Assembly (NCBI RefSeq): GCF_001949145.1 | Contig: NW_019091371.1 | Span: forward strand, 2,368,992 to 2,432,991 | Reading direction: 5' to 3' | Origin: Acanthaster planci | Lineage: Eukaryota > Echinodermata > Asteroidea > Valvatida > Acanthasteridae | Length of the DNA: 64,000 nucleotides | Shown here: piece after piece, positions 1-11,800 of the stretch | Position numbering within the stretch: position 1 is the first letter of the stretch | Layout of the letters: every line of letters starts with the position of its first letter | The notes under the pieces: model-generated | What the model was told of the DNA's origin: nothing | Databases searched by the model: none | What the model saw: only the letters and a program-made list of their open reading frames with translations | Position numbers and translations under genes: made by a program

Positions 1-108
1 AGGCCCACAGTACCCATTCAGTCCAAATTCAACAGGGTATGTACAGGCCCACAGTACCCATTCAGTCCAAATTCAACAGGGTATGTACAGGCCCACAGTA
101 CCCATTCA
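1..108. repeat. 44-bp tandem repeat, 2.5 copies, at window edge
   Basis: A 44-bp unit beginning AGGCCCACAGTACCCATTCA occupies 1-44 and is repeated exactly at 45-88. A third, partial and diverging copy follows at 89-108. The array probably continues to the left of the window, so the true copy number is unknown. No coding potential is seen in it. Confidence 0.9.
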
Positions 109-1060
109 CACAAAATTAAACACCGGATAGTAAGCTACCAGTACCCAATGCCACAAACTCAAACACTTTACTGGTGTTGAATTCTGTGTGGTTAGGGAAG
201 ATTGGGGTTAATACATGTACATGTGCAAGCTTGTGCAGTTTTGTCCAATGCCTCAACCGTGGATTCTTTCTGTTCTGTTGATTTTAAGAATCTTTAACTC
301 TCTCTCCTGTCACCCGTTTGAAATTTCACTCTGCAATTAGGGGCGTATGAAATAACTCAAAGTTGCTCAACATTTCTGTGTGTGCTGAATTGTTTGCTCT
401 AAGCAAAGACAAGCTGAGATGAGAGCTCGTTCCTGCCTGGATGTTACTGGTATGTTGGAAGTGGGCAGTGTCCCAGATGGATCGTGGCCAAGAGGAAATC
501 GTGCCCCTGAGTCTGTGTCCAAATCAGCTGGGTCATTCCCTGTCCATTCAGCACGCTGTTGGACCTGACTCTCACGGATAGAAAAGAAAATTGGTTTGCT
601 GATTGGATTCCTTGGCTGGCTGTTGTACACATGTATGGCTGTCCAAACAAATTAGTCAAAAGTTCCTTAACCTGTGTCTCAAAAAGTAATTGACCGATTG
701 ACACCAAATTTCAGTTGGGGGGGGGGTTTCTCAAGGAGTCCAATCAGTCCACCAATTTTCATTTCAATCGGTGATGGTCAGGTCCGAAAGCCTGTTGAAT
801 CGATACTGACTGATCCAGCTGGCTGTGGCTGACAGTTAAAGAAGTGTCTGTGAGAAGTACATGTACATGTAGGTGTAGCCGCAGCTGCTGGCATTCGAGT
901 TGGCTTCTACAGTTATGTACCGGTATGTACATGTATATGTATGCACCAGTCATTGCTAGTAACTGTCAAACATGCTGAAGCATGTGGGATTCCTGTATGT
1001 ACTTGTACATGTACTAGTACATATAGGTATATGTACATGTATACGTATACCGTGTTTAGA

Positions 1061-2555
1061 CACTGTTGTATCCAAGACCATGCGTGAGACCACTTACCAG
1101 ACCAGTCACCTGTAACAGGTTGAGCAATGGCAAAGGAATGCTTTTGTCGCAGTGATATGAATAGCTTGTGACTGGAGTTAGCCTGTTTGATATTCAGTTC
1201 TTTTCATATTGCGATATCGTGGAAAAAATATCGCGATATCCGATATGATCGTGATGACGTCATTTTCCATTCATAAAATTAACACAACCGAAATCACCAC
1301 TATGTCTCGAGAGCCACGCTAAAAAACAAAAAGCAAAAAAGATGTACAGGCCTATGTATTATCTCTACATCAAGAACTCTTATATGCTGATGGAAAGCAA
1401 ATTTCAACATGGAAATTGTGGACATCATGTATCATATCATGGCACCGTACGGAAAAAAGCCATTTCCCCGCACACATTAGTGGTAAAGTTCACTCAATAA
1501 GGCAACCCCCAAAATGGACAGAGCACATGCGTGTTACTAGAGGGACTCTTGGTTTTGATGCCCTCACCTCATTTCTAAGTCTTCATTTATTTCTCATAAG
1601 TCGGCATGTTTCACTTGGTCCCTTTTCTACAAGACCACAAAAAATCCTTCTTTTAAGTCTGCAATAAAAATATCCTACTTCAGTATTGGTTTCCTTCGGT
1701 TGCCTAGAAGCATCAAGTGACAAGCCCCACATTGCTCGACTGATGCATGCACGTGGTTGAATACATCAATACCAGGGACCCCTCTCGGGATACACGCATG
1801 CGTTCTGCCCATTTTTTGGGTCGCCATATTGAACGAACTTAACATGTAGGCCGTTTTCCTATACTCTACTTCGTCTCCGTTCAGGCTTCAGCTGTTTTTT
1901 TTTACTAACCTGTCTTTTAAGTTGCAAGCGCAGTAGCATTTGATAGTGGCACAGAACATCAAGTAAGATGCAAAAGAGCCAAACATGACAGTTCTCCAAC
2001 TTAATTGAAATGCTTCAGGCCCACAATCAGGAGTTGGTTTCGGAGATGAAGCCTGAGACAGAGATGAAGTTGAGTACTGGAAAACGGCCGTGTACGTGTG
2101 TGGCGCGCGGGCGCCGTATGATGACGATCTCGAGTCCCTATTGAGAGAGCTGACTTAGCTGGAGTTTACTGTACAATACATCGCACGTGCATACAGTCAG
2201 TTGGTTTGATTCTGCCCCCTGAATACTTGTAAGACCCCTACAGCTGGTGGGGCTAACAGTGACTTTGTGGTTTGAGGTTTTCAATGAAGTATTTGTGTGG
2301 CCTAAATGCAGTAATGCAGGGCTCAACATGAGGTGCATTGACTTCCCTATGTGCATGTACAGTACATCAGTTGGAGCTTATCGGGGTAATTTTCGGCATA
2401 TGGATTTACACGATATCCCGATATGTGTTTTTACGAATGATACGATATCCGATATCAGCATCGTATTGAAATATTGTGAAATATCATCATATTGTACAGG
2501 CTAAGACTGGAGGACTTGTGTTGGGCCATCGTGGTCCTGAATGGTTGCTACTGGT
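1061..2555. repeat. Copy of dispersed ACCAGTCAC foldback family, split by a hAT insertion
   Basis: The left part (1061-1177) carries CACTGTTGTA, several GACCAGTCAC-like words, then GCAATGGCAAAGGAATGC and AATAGCTTGTGACTGGAG. The right part resumes after 2504 with GACTGGAGGACTTGTG. Related copies lie at 35173-35368 and, on the other strand, 37371-37537, with looser ones near 20740-20940 and 22520-22660. The ends are weakly inverted (CAGTGTTGTAG type), so it resembles a non-autonomous foldback DNA element. The right boundary is approximate. Confidence 0.6.
1178..2504. mobile_element. hAT-like non-autonomous DNA transposon, 1.3 kb, with perfect 8-bp target duplication
   Basis: The left end reads TTAGCCTGTTTGATATTC and the right end, read inverted, TTAGCCTGTACAATATG, giving a 9-bp perfect terminal inverted repeat followed by weaker similarity. 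GACTGGAG flanks it on both sides (1170-1177 and 2505-2512). Eight-base target duplications with short terminal repeats are typical of the hAT superfamily. Subterminal regions at both ends are rich in CGATAT words (1205-1245 and 2410-2460). No transposase-like reading frame is seen, so it is presumably a deletion derivative. It is inserted within another dispersed repeat. Confidence 0.8.
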
Positions 2556-2889
2556 ATTATACAGAACTGTTTAATTTTGTCCCTTTTGCTTTTCTTGATT
2601 TCAACTCCATCTCGGGCTTCGTCTCCAAGGCCCAAAGCATTCAGATTAAATGAAAGTACAATAACATTTGTTCTTTTGCATCATATTTGATGTTCCATTG
2701 GCACTGTTGGACCTACTGTTAGCCAACTTCAAAGCAGGGCGGCACCAAAAAAAGACGGAGACAAAGTTGGATATAACCTGATAACAAAACAGCCGCGGTG
2801 CGTTTGGAACAAGCCTGGTTTTTGCCTTTTGGTGACATCTGTCCGTTTTCCTATCTCTTCCCTCCCCCTCTCCCCGCCCACCCTCTCAG

Positions 2890-5800
2890 GCGATAAAACC
2901 CTGGATGGCTACCAGAAGAAGAAGTACGTGTGTAAGCTGCTCTTCATCTTTCTGCTGGGCCACGACATTGACTTTGGCCACATGGAGGCTGTCAACCTGC
3001 TCAGCTCCAACAAGTACACAGAGAAGCAGATCGTGAGTTTTCCTGCCGTGAACTTGTTTTCAGCGTCAATATCAGAAAATGCAAAGTAACAGGGCATCAC
3101 AGATTGATGAAATAATTGCCATTGCTTTTGTTTAATGCATGTACATGAAGGCAGGGTTGATTACACACATAGAACATGAGCTCTGTATGTATCTTCAATA
3201 CAAATCTTAAGGTTTTTGTGGACGTTAGATCAGCAACCTGAAAATTGTAAATTTTAGAGTTTCATTCATTTCGGTTTTTGCTTTTTATTTGCACTTTCTA
3301 TAAAAAGTTAAAGTGCAAGATTTACATAAATTTAGCCATTTTGGAGCTGACTCTCTCCAGGGCAGCCACTTGTGTACATGAACCGAAAGCCCTTGAAAGT
3401 TCTCCTCCCCCCCCTCCCGCAATCTCACCCGAGGATCCTAATAGCCAGTCTTGACCGAATGAAATATATCACAGAGAGTTGTACCCCTTGATATCATTAA
3501 TTCGACTTTGACTTGCTGGATATTGCTTCGGCAAGGTTCGCTTGTTTAAGCCTGGCTCGCTGTTCGCTAAAAAGCAAAAGCAAAAGTGGAGACAATTTGA
3601 TGATGTCAGTGATGGTACTTTCATGTGCGCCACCCTGGCAACTTGCTTGGTATTGAGATGTATGCCGAGTTACGGCTTTGAACACAACACCTGCTTTCAC
3701 ATTCAAAGAACTTTATTATGCTAATAATAGGCCTATTACTTGCTGTTTCTTGTTTTTTACACATCAAACAAACCAAACATTGGGCATGTATTACAGACCA
3801 CATGTTTGAAAGGCCTGTAATGTGTGAATTATGGCACATTTCCTTTTCTCATTGTCCCTACTGCCACAAAGCCACAAAATACATCTGGACTTTTTCCCAT
3901 ATCATCTGATATCCTTTCAAAAACCAATTTTTTTGATTGATGCTGATTAGGATGATTTGCGTGGTGATGGCATCTATAAAAAGCCTTGTAATGTGTGCAG
4001 TAATTCAGCAATTCAGGTACATGATCTGCCTTGACCCCTATTCGCGAAAATTAGTTTTCTTTTTGATGTCATAAACATTCATTCAGATATTCAGCCACAA
4101 TCTTCAGATCTGAATCAGTACACATGCATGCAATTTACTATTTCTAATGTTCTAATTTGTAAACAGTGTCCAACAGGCCTTGGAGTAGAGTCAGTGCTGA
4201 TAATTCAGTTCAGAGTTGAATTTTTTCCTCCCTGAAATTTTTCCTCCCTGTTAGTGAGAGCGGATAGGTCTGGTCAGAGTTGACATGGTTGAGTTGTTTC
4301 TCCCTCAGCAGGGCTACATGTACCGGTACCTGCTAGTCCGAGTGGATATGTTTGTTCACTGTCTAATTCCCCCCCCCCCGGTATGGCTACCTGCTAGTCA
4401 GAACGGATAGGTTTGCTTAGCGTCAAATATTTTCTCCCCTCGGCAGGGCTACCTGTTCATCTCGGTTCTGGTGAATGAGAACTCGGACCTGATGCAGCTG
4501 GTCATCCAGAACATCAAGAATGACATGTCGAGCCGCACGCCCATCCACATCAACCTAGCGTTGCACTGCATCGCCAACATCGGCAGCAAGGCCATGGCCG
4601 AGACGCTGGGGCCCGAGGTGCCCAAGCTCCTGGTGTCTGGGTAGGTAGCCCGTGCTAAGCAGTTGAAGTAATGTGCTAAGTAGGATGAAATCAGTGGTCC
4701 AAAAGACCCTGCAGTTCATTTGATTTAAGTCATGAAGGTAAACGGTTGAGTTTGGCTGATGCCAATATTGGCACTGCCACAGCCAAGACTCTGGGGCCTG
4801 ACGTGCCCAAGCTCCTGGTGTCTGAGTAGGTAGCCCTTGCTAAGAAGTTGAAGTAAAGTGCTAAGCAGGATGAGATCTCTCTTTAATATGCAAAGCGGTG
4901 TGTATTGCTTTAAGCCACGAAAAAGGCTGAGGTGTGCTGATGCCATCATTGGCAGTAGGCCACGGCAGAGATGCTAGAGCTTGAGGTGCCTGTGCGCCTG
5001 GTATCTGGGTGGATAACTTTCTGCTAAGCACAAAATTATGTGCTCAGCATGGAAAAACAGTCACCAGTGAAAATGTCATGTTTTCTCCTGATGTTTGGTA
5101 ATGAAAATTGTCAGCTCACCAGCATCAGGATACTGGGTTAGATCTTCTCTTTTGACAAGTTTCTCCTTTTTGCATTTAGTTTGAAATGAACAAATGTTTC
5201 TGTGTTGGACCAAGTTCATTAGAATGTCAGAGTTACGATTTTTTTGTAAACGTGAGCTTATTTGCTACATGTAGATACTCGATGATATGTCAGTCTCAGC
5301 TCCAGTCAATTGTAAAATGCTTGATCACAAGTAGCGTACATGTATTCACCTGAGAGATAGTCCCACTATTTATTTTGGGTTTTTTTGCACTGCCCGATGT
5401 GTTTTATAACACTGTATACTCACTGTTTGCCCCTGAAGGCTTGTGAAAATACCACAAGCGTACTCGGGTGGGAATCGAACCCATGACTTCCTGATGACTA
5501 GTGCAGGCATCTTAACCACTTGACCACTGAGCTGGCTGGTGTTGGCTGGCTGATTCGAGTCATATGTAGCAGCAGGTACCACAATTAAGTATTTCCAAGG
5601 GGACAAACACTGAGTATAGAGTGTTGTAAAACATGTCGGGAACGGCAAAAGAATCCAAAACTAATTGATATCTCCCTGGCACAAAATCCATCCTTACAAA
5701 TACCGGTAGTCCCGCTATTGATTTGTTTTTTTCACTACAAAAAATTTGTTTTTCCTTTTCTGATCACTTTTAGTCCACATCAAGTCGCATTTTTCTTGGG

Positions 5801-8800
5801 GGGGATGGGTAAGCACTGGACGGATGACCTTTTGGCTTCAAAGTATCTGCTTAATATTTGCTCACTTGTTCTGCAGGGACACCATTGACGAAGTGAAGCA
5901 GAGTGCCGCGTTGTGCTTGCTGCGGCTGTACAGAACGGACTCACACTGCATCCCCAGTGGGGAGTACCACAGTAGAATTATACACTTGCTGAACGACCAA
6001 CACATGGTGAGAGATGCAGCGACAAAAGGGGTGATACATACCCATGTACAGAATTTAACTCGTGTGCTTGTTCTTCAGTTGTATGATAGTTATTGTGGTG
6101 GCCTGTGGAATGGTAAACACTCGAAAAATTTCGACAGCTTCATCCACCATCTTGCCTACTTTTGTTTTAACAGTAGTTCCAGGGCACGTTCAATTAGCCA
6201 GGGACAAGGCATTACCCAATTCTGTTGAACGACAGAAGCACATTTTATCCTTGTGCTCCCAGATCCTTCAAACTCCACCTGGAAGTTTGTTTTTGAAGGA
6301 TTGAGGATGGTACATGTACCTGTGCAGCCCAACTACCGTCGCCCATGAACCCTCCCCCCTCCCCCCGAGTTAAAAGTACAGCGAACGTACCGCTGTGGGT
6401 TGGCCATCGGACATTTTCCAAAATTTGCCAGAACAGAGGTGGAAGACGTTCTCTATACACGAAATCTGACTGTTTTAAAAGGCACACTAAAAACCAATAA
6501 CATCTGAGCACTTTCTGCTTTTTAAGTTCATCCTATCTGTTGTTTTCTGGCACGGCGAAGGATTTTGAAGGATTAGGAGAGGCTCTTGGCAGGATTGTTG
6601 TCTAGAGATAAACAGTAACCAAAGCTGTAACTTGGTAGTAGATCAGATCAGAAGAGGACCTTGAGGTGAAATTTCTCTTGCTTCTTTCTGTCCAGGGTGT
6701 AGTGACAGCCGCGACGAGTCTGATCCACGACCTTGTCCTGGACAATCCCGAGGACTACAAGGGCTGCGTCTCGCTGGCCGTGTCCAGACTCAGCAGGGTA
6801 AGGAAAATAACGGGGGTGATGTCTCAGGATTTTTTTTTTCTTCAGATTTTCTGGATGTCTGGCTTGTCAAAATATGGATTTTTGGAGAGAGGTTAATCAC
6901 TCGGGTTTTGTTTTGTCGGTTTTACTTCGTGCAAAAAGGTTGGCACAAACAGAACTCATGCTGTGTTAGCTATTACGCGCTCTGTAAATCACACTCTTTT
7001 ATTGCTGTCATGGGTACAGCCCCATTTCTTGATACTTGATTTGATTTCACTTCCACACCCCCTCCCCCTGCAATCTTCTGCCTTGAAAAGTGTCTGGTTA
7101 ACTTGGTTTTTTTGCAGTGCTCTTTTTAAATTGAGAATTTCTCTGTTAAACCAACTTCAGAAATTCCTGTGATTGTTTTTATTCGATCATTGGTCGAATA
7201 AATCAATCTGTTTGTGCTCAACAAAGCAGTGGAATGACTATCGTCAGCCATGATATGTCTCCTGTTCTAACGGGATTTCAGATTGTTTTCTCATTTCCTT
7301 TTGTTTCCTCCATTGTCAATATCTGTACTATAGTCAAACTTTTGCGTGAAACTATCTCCTGTTTTCTTTGAGGATCAAATATGTCTGTAGTGTATGAAAA
7401 TGAAATTGACGGCATTTTCACCAAAATATGCAATAACTGTGGCGATATCCACAGAACAGATTCTAAATTGGTTGTATCTGAGACTTGTGGCTGGTGGATT
7501 CGTCTGCAGATCGTGACATCGTCCTACACAGACCTGCAGGACTACACCTACTACTTTGTGCCGGCGCCGTGGCTGTCCGTCAAACTGCTGAGACTCTTGC
7601 AGTGCTACGGGCCACCGGATGACCCGGCCAACAGGGGCAGGTTGAACGAATGCCTGGAGACCATCCTCAACAAAGCGCAGGTTGGTACGAGGGGCGGGGT
7701 CTGTGCCACGCCTCCCCCCACCCGTAAGAAAAAAAAAATCACAAGGCCGTCGCAAGAAAAAAAAATTGTTCGTCATCCACAGGTTTGGGGAAAAGCAGCA
7801 GGAAGAAAAGATTTTTTTCTGTCCTTTTATTTCAGCTCTGTGTATTTCTGAATGCCCTGCTGTAATTTTTCCGTGTAGGAAAGTACAAAAAAGTGAGATG
7901 TTTTTTCCTGTCTGTCACTCTGGCTAGCATCCTGATGAAAACTGAACAGTGTGTGGATAAAAATCTTGATGGTTCCTATTACTTTTTTTATGTCAGATTC
8001 ATTTAAAGGTCTTTTATTCTGAAGTGGTTCTGTGACTTGTGTCTCATATGTTAGGTTGGGCCTTAAATGCATCTTCAACACTAAGAGGGTTAAATCCTCT
8101 GATTTTCAATTTGATTTTAACACACGACTTAGGGAGTTAAAGTTAAGTCATGCTGACCTGGTCCAACCTAGCCCTGCATTTTCTGCATTCAAATTTTCCT
8201 TGCTTTAACGTCCTCGTCTTACCACACAGGAGCCGCCCAAGTCCAAGAAGGTCCAACATTCCAACTCCAAGAACGCCGTGCTGTTCGAGGCCATCAACCT
8301 GATCATCCACCACGACAGCGAGCCCAACCTGCTGGTGCGGGCCTGCAACCAGCTGGGCCAGTTCCTTCAGCACAGGGAGACCAACCTGAGGTAAGGGAGA
8401 CAAGACGAGCAGAGACCCCCGCCAAATGGGGAAAGAACTAAGGAAATAATGCGGTTGTAGTGATGTACTTCTGCCTCTCCAAGGATCCTATCTGAAATAG
8501 AATAAACCTTTTGCGTGTTAAATTTGAATAAAATCTGGTACACTGAATTCTTTAAATTCATGTGAACGTAACAATTTGAATTCCTCAGACTAAAGACACT
8601 GTTGCTATACCTCGCGATTCGGGGCAAGCGTTTGCTTAGTTACATAAGAGAAGCCTTGCACCAATACACTGTTGTCAGTGGATAAGAAGGGCACAAAGGA
8701 ACCAGTCCATTCCAGAGATGGTGGTCGCCATGCAAAAATTTACCCCGAATTACGAGGTATTGCAACAGCGTCTTTAGTCTGAGGAATTCAAATTGTTATG

Positions 8801-11800
8801 TTTTTGTGCAATCAGATTACTCAGTGTACCAGATTTTATTCAACTTAAACTTGCAAAAAGCTTGTTGTCAAAGTGTCAAATTGGGAACTGATCGTATCAC
8901 TGAACAGTATGCAGATTATCTCATTGTCCGTCGGCATCAAATGATTGGGGCTTTTCTGCAGGCACCCCAAAATGGCTTGCCTCTCGCTCAGGTAACATTT
9001 ACCCAACATATGAATCAGTTTTCTTTGCATTGTTGTCATTGTCACGGAGGATGATTGGCACGATTTTCCCTGAACTTTGGTCAGCGATGGTGGCAAGTCA
9101 GTCAACCCATAGACTGTTTTGCCCTTGGATGAAGATCATGTCCCTCTGAACCTCTCAGCTCATGCTGAGATGACTCGCTAACCATTTCTGTTTGGCATGG
9201 GTACCTCAGCGACTGATGATTCACGTCAGGATGCTTTGGATTTTTGTTGACATCAGGTATCTTGCCCTGGAGAGCATGTGTCTGCTGGCCTCCTCCGAGT
9301 TCTCCAGGGAAGCCGTCAAGAAGCACCAAGAGACAGTTGTAACAGCATTGAAGGTGACCCTCTCTTTTTTTGTCTTCGTCATCTCCTGTCTTCCTATGTC
9401 ACAGAGTGTCGTAGCATATTTGAACGGAGTTCTTTGCTCCTTTGTTAGTCTTTGTTTTTCACTCGTGTACTGAATGTTGGAGACGGTGAGAGGAGTTATC
9501 CATTCCACCTGCCATTAATCTACAAAGATTTTCCCAGGCACATGTATTGTAGTGGTTGCTGCACTGAACAGACCAGCGACCATTCCTTGGGGCTTGAAAT
9601 GCCAATTTTTTTCTGACAAAGAAACTTCCGATGACCCACTGTGCAGCAGATAATGTCATTGTGAGAACGTCCCACTTGCAAAATGCCCAGGGGAAATCGG
9701 ATCCCCTAAATAGGGGAATCTGAACAGCATCTGCACAGGAGAAATCTGTATCTGGCACATGTGAGATCCCTAAGACACCTTCTCTTTGATTCATGTGTGC
9801 AGACGGAGCGAGACGTCAGCGTGCGCCAGCGAGCCGTGGACCTCCTCTATGCCATGTGCGACCGGACCAACACGGAGGAGATCGTGGGCGAGATGCTGGA
9901 CTACCTGGAGAAGGCCGACTACTCCATCCGAGAGGAAATGGTACGCTCTTGCTTACCCATGCAAGGAACTCCCATATTGAATATTTGATTTGCTCTTTTG
10001 GCTTCATAATGAATACTACTCAGTGGAGTATTTCAGTGAAATACTTCACTAGTGCCCACAGTTTACTCAAGAGCTATATTGCAAATACATTCCTTTGGCA
10101 TTTGCAGCAAAAGTTCTTGTAAAGGGTGAAGAAATCTAGCGAAGTATTGCTTTACATTTAGTTGTACATTTTACATCATTTGACATTTGTAGCATTTCTT
10201 TCCTCTTCACGATAGGCAAAATCACACAAGATATATAAAAAGAGAACAAATAAGAATATCGAGTCAAGAAGAGGTGGCAAAAACTTGAAAAGCAAAAGCT
10301 TGCACCGGGCATGCCATGCATACATTGGGAGGTTAGTGGCTACTGCTCTAGCTCAGAGGTACCCTCTGCTAACTCTAGGTCGGTTGTGTGCCTCCCAGCA
10401 GTGGCGTAATCTCTGGGTACACTACACAAACTCCATTGAAGTTAAATCGTCATGCAAGCTCTTCTTGCCATTGTGACTTTCTTCCTGCTGTGGAGCTGCC
10501 AATTTTTATGTGACTGTTGACCTCTGATCGCGTTCGTTGCGCAGGTGTTGAAGGTGGCTATCTTGGCTGAGAAGTTTGCGGTGGACTACACGTGGTATGT
10601 GGACACGATACTGAACCTGATCCGCATCGCTGGAGACTTTGTAAGCGAAGAGGTGAGTGTGCCAAAACTGCTGAATTGAATGGAGTACCAAAATGCGTAA
10701 AGTTTTACAGTTACGTCGAATTTCCTTGCAATTAGGAAATGTGCAAGTTAGTGTTGACGACAGTTTTTTTTGCTGACGCTAACAAGAGCTGTGACATTAA
10801 AGAGCACCTCTAACATGTCTAAGGAAAATATGCTTTCTTTGATTTTATCTGTTGACTACAAACAATGGCTACATGCGCTGTTTGTCATGCACAAGGGTTT
10901 AGCCACTGTGAACACAGGGCTGAGGGTTCCCCTCGTTATCTCTGTTTTCTCAGAATGATGCAATCTAAATTCAGAATTTGTATCTTGGCATGAACAGAAA
11001 AAAAGCCCTTTTAAGCTTGTTATAGTTGAGTTCTGAAGACAAATTTGTACTGTGCCGTCAATTTCTAAACTCACCCAGATGTTGAATTGTGAGGATGAAA
11101 GAGCCTCTGTTACATTACATGGGCGTTGAAGCTTCTTGTAAGTTGAAGTAGGCAGAATTGTGTCACCCCCCTGCTGAAACAGTGATGAATTTTTTTGAAG
11201 GGGGGTCCTCAAGAAGGCCAGCAGAGGTGGGTTAAGATGCTAGTTTTATTGAGTTTTACTGCTTGAAAGTGATCAGCCCGGGAGCCAGCTTTCCTTGCTT
11301 TCGTTCTCTCACCAGGTGTGGTATCGTGTGATCCAGATCGTGATCAACCGGGAGGACGTGCAGGGCTATGCCGCCAAGATGGTGTTTGAGGTAGGTCCGT
11401 GACTGCTGTGAACGGTTTTTCTGTTTTGAGATACGGGCCAGGAAATCGCCTCAGGGCTAAATTGAAACAGATCTTACCTGTTTAACTTGCTCGAAAAACA
11501 AAACAAAACCTCTTGATCAAATCTGACAGTTGAAAGTGAAATTGCCAGGTACTTGCATGTGCATCTGTGAAAGAGTTTAACCAGCCTGACTTTGTAAGAA
11601 AATATGGAAGTAGTGTGGAGTCGTGGATGATATGAAGCCATATTTTTTCTTCATTCAATATGATTGAGGCTCCTAGCCTGAAGTCCCTACTTAATGGGGT
11701 GTTTTGTGGCTACAGCCTTAGATTCTGCCATTGGTGCACATGATGACTAGCCACAGTCGTTAACAAGTATGTTCATTATAGTATCGGAACCAGCCTAGAT

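Larger units (their letters stand above)
109..2889. other. Non-coding sequence upstream of first visible AP2A exon (probably intron)
   Basis: No exon with family resemblance is seen here. Because the first visible AP2A exon begins in mid-codon, the start of the gene lies to the left of the window and this stretch is most simply intron 2 or 3 of that gene. It holds several TACATGTA-type palindromes (near 215, 860, 930 and 1010-1045) and a copy of a dispersed repeat split by a hAT-like insertion, both listed separately. Confidence 0.6.

Noticed and set aside
5450-5545. Functional tRNA gene on the minus strand
   Set aside because: The T-arm is good but I cannot pair a seven-base acceptor stem, and it lies inside an inverted-repeat element. 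Classed as a SINE-like relic; a tRNAscan run would decide.
7375-7776. 133-codon minus-strand frame
   Set aside because: It is antisense to the AP2A exon 7510-7680, whose plus-strand translation is an unmistakable alpha-adaptin segment.
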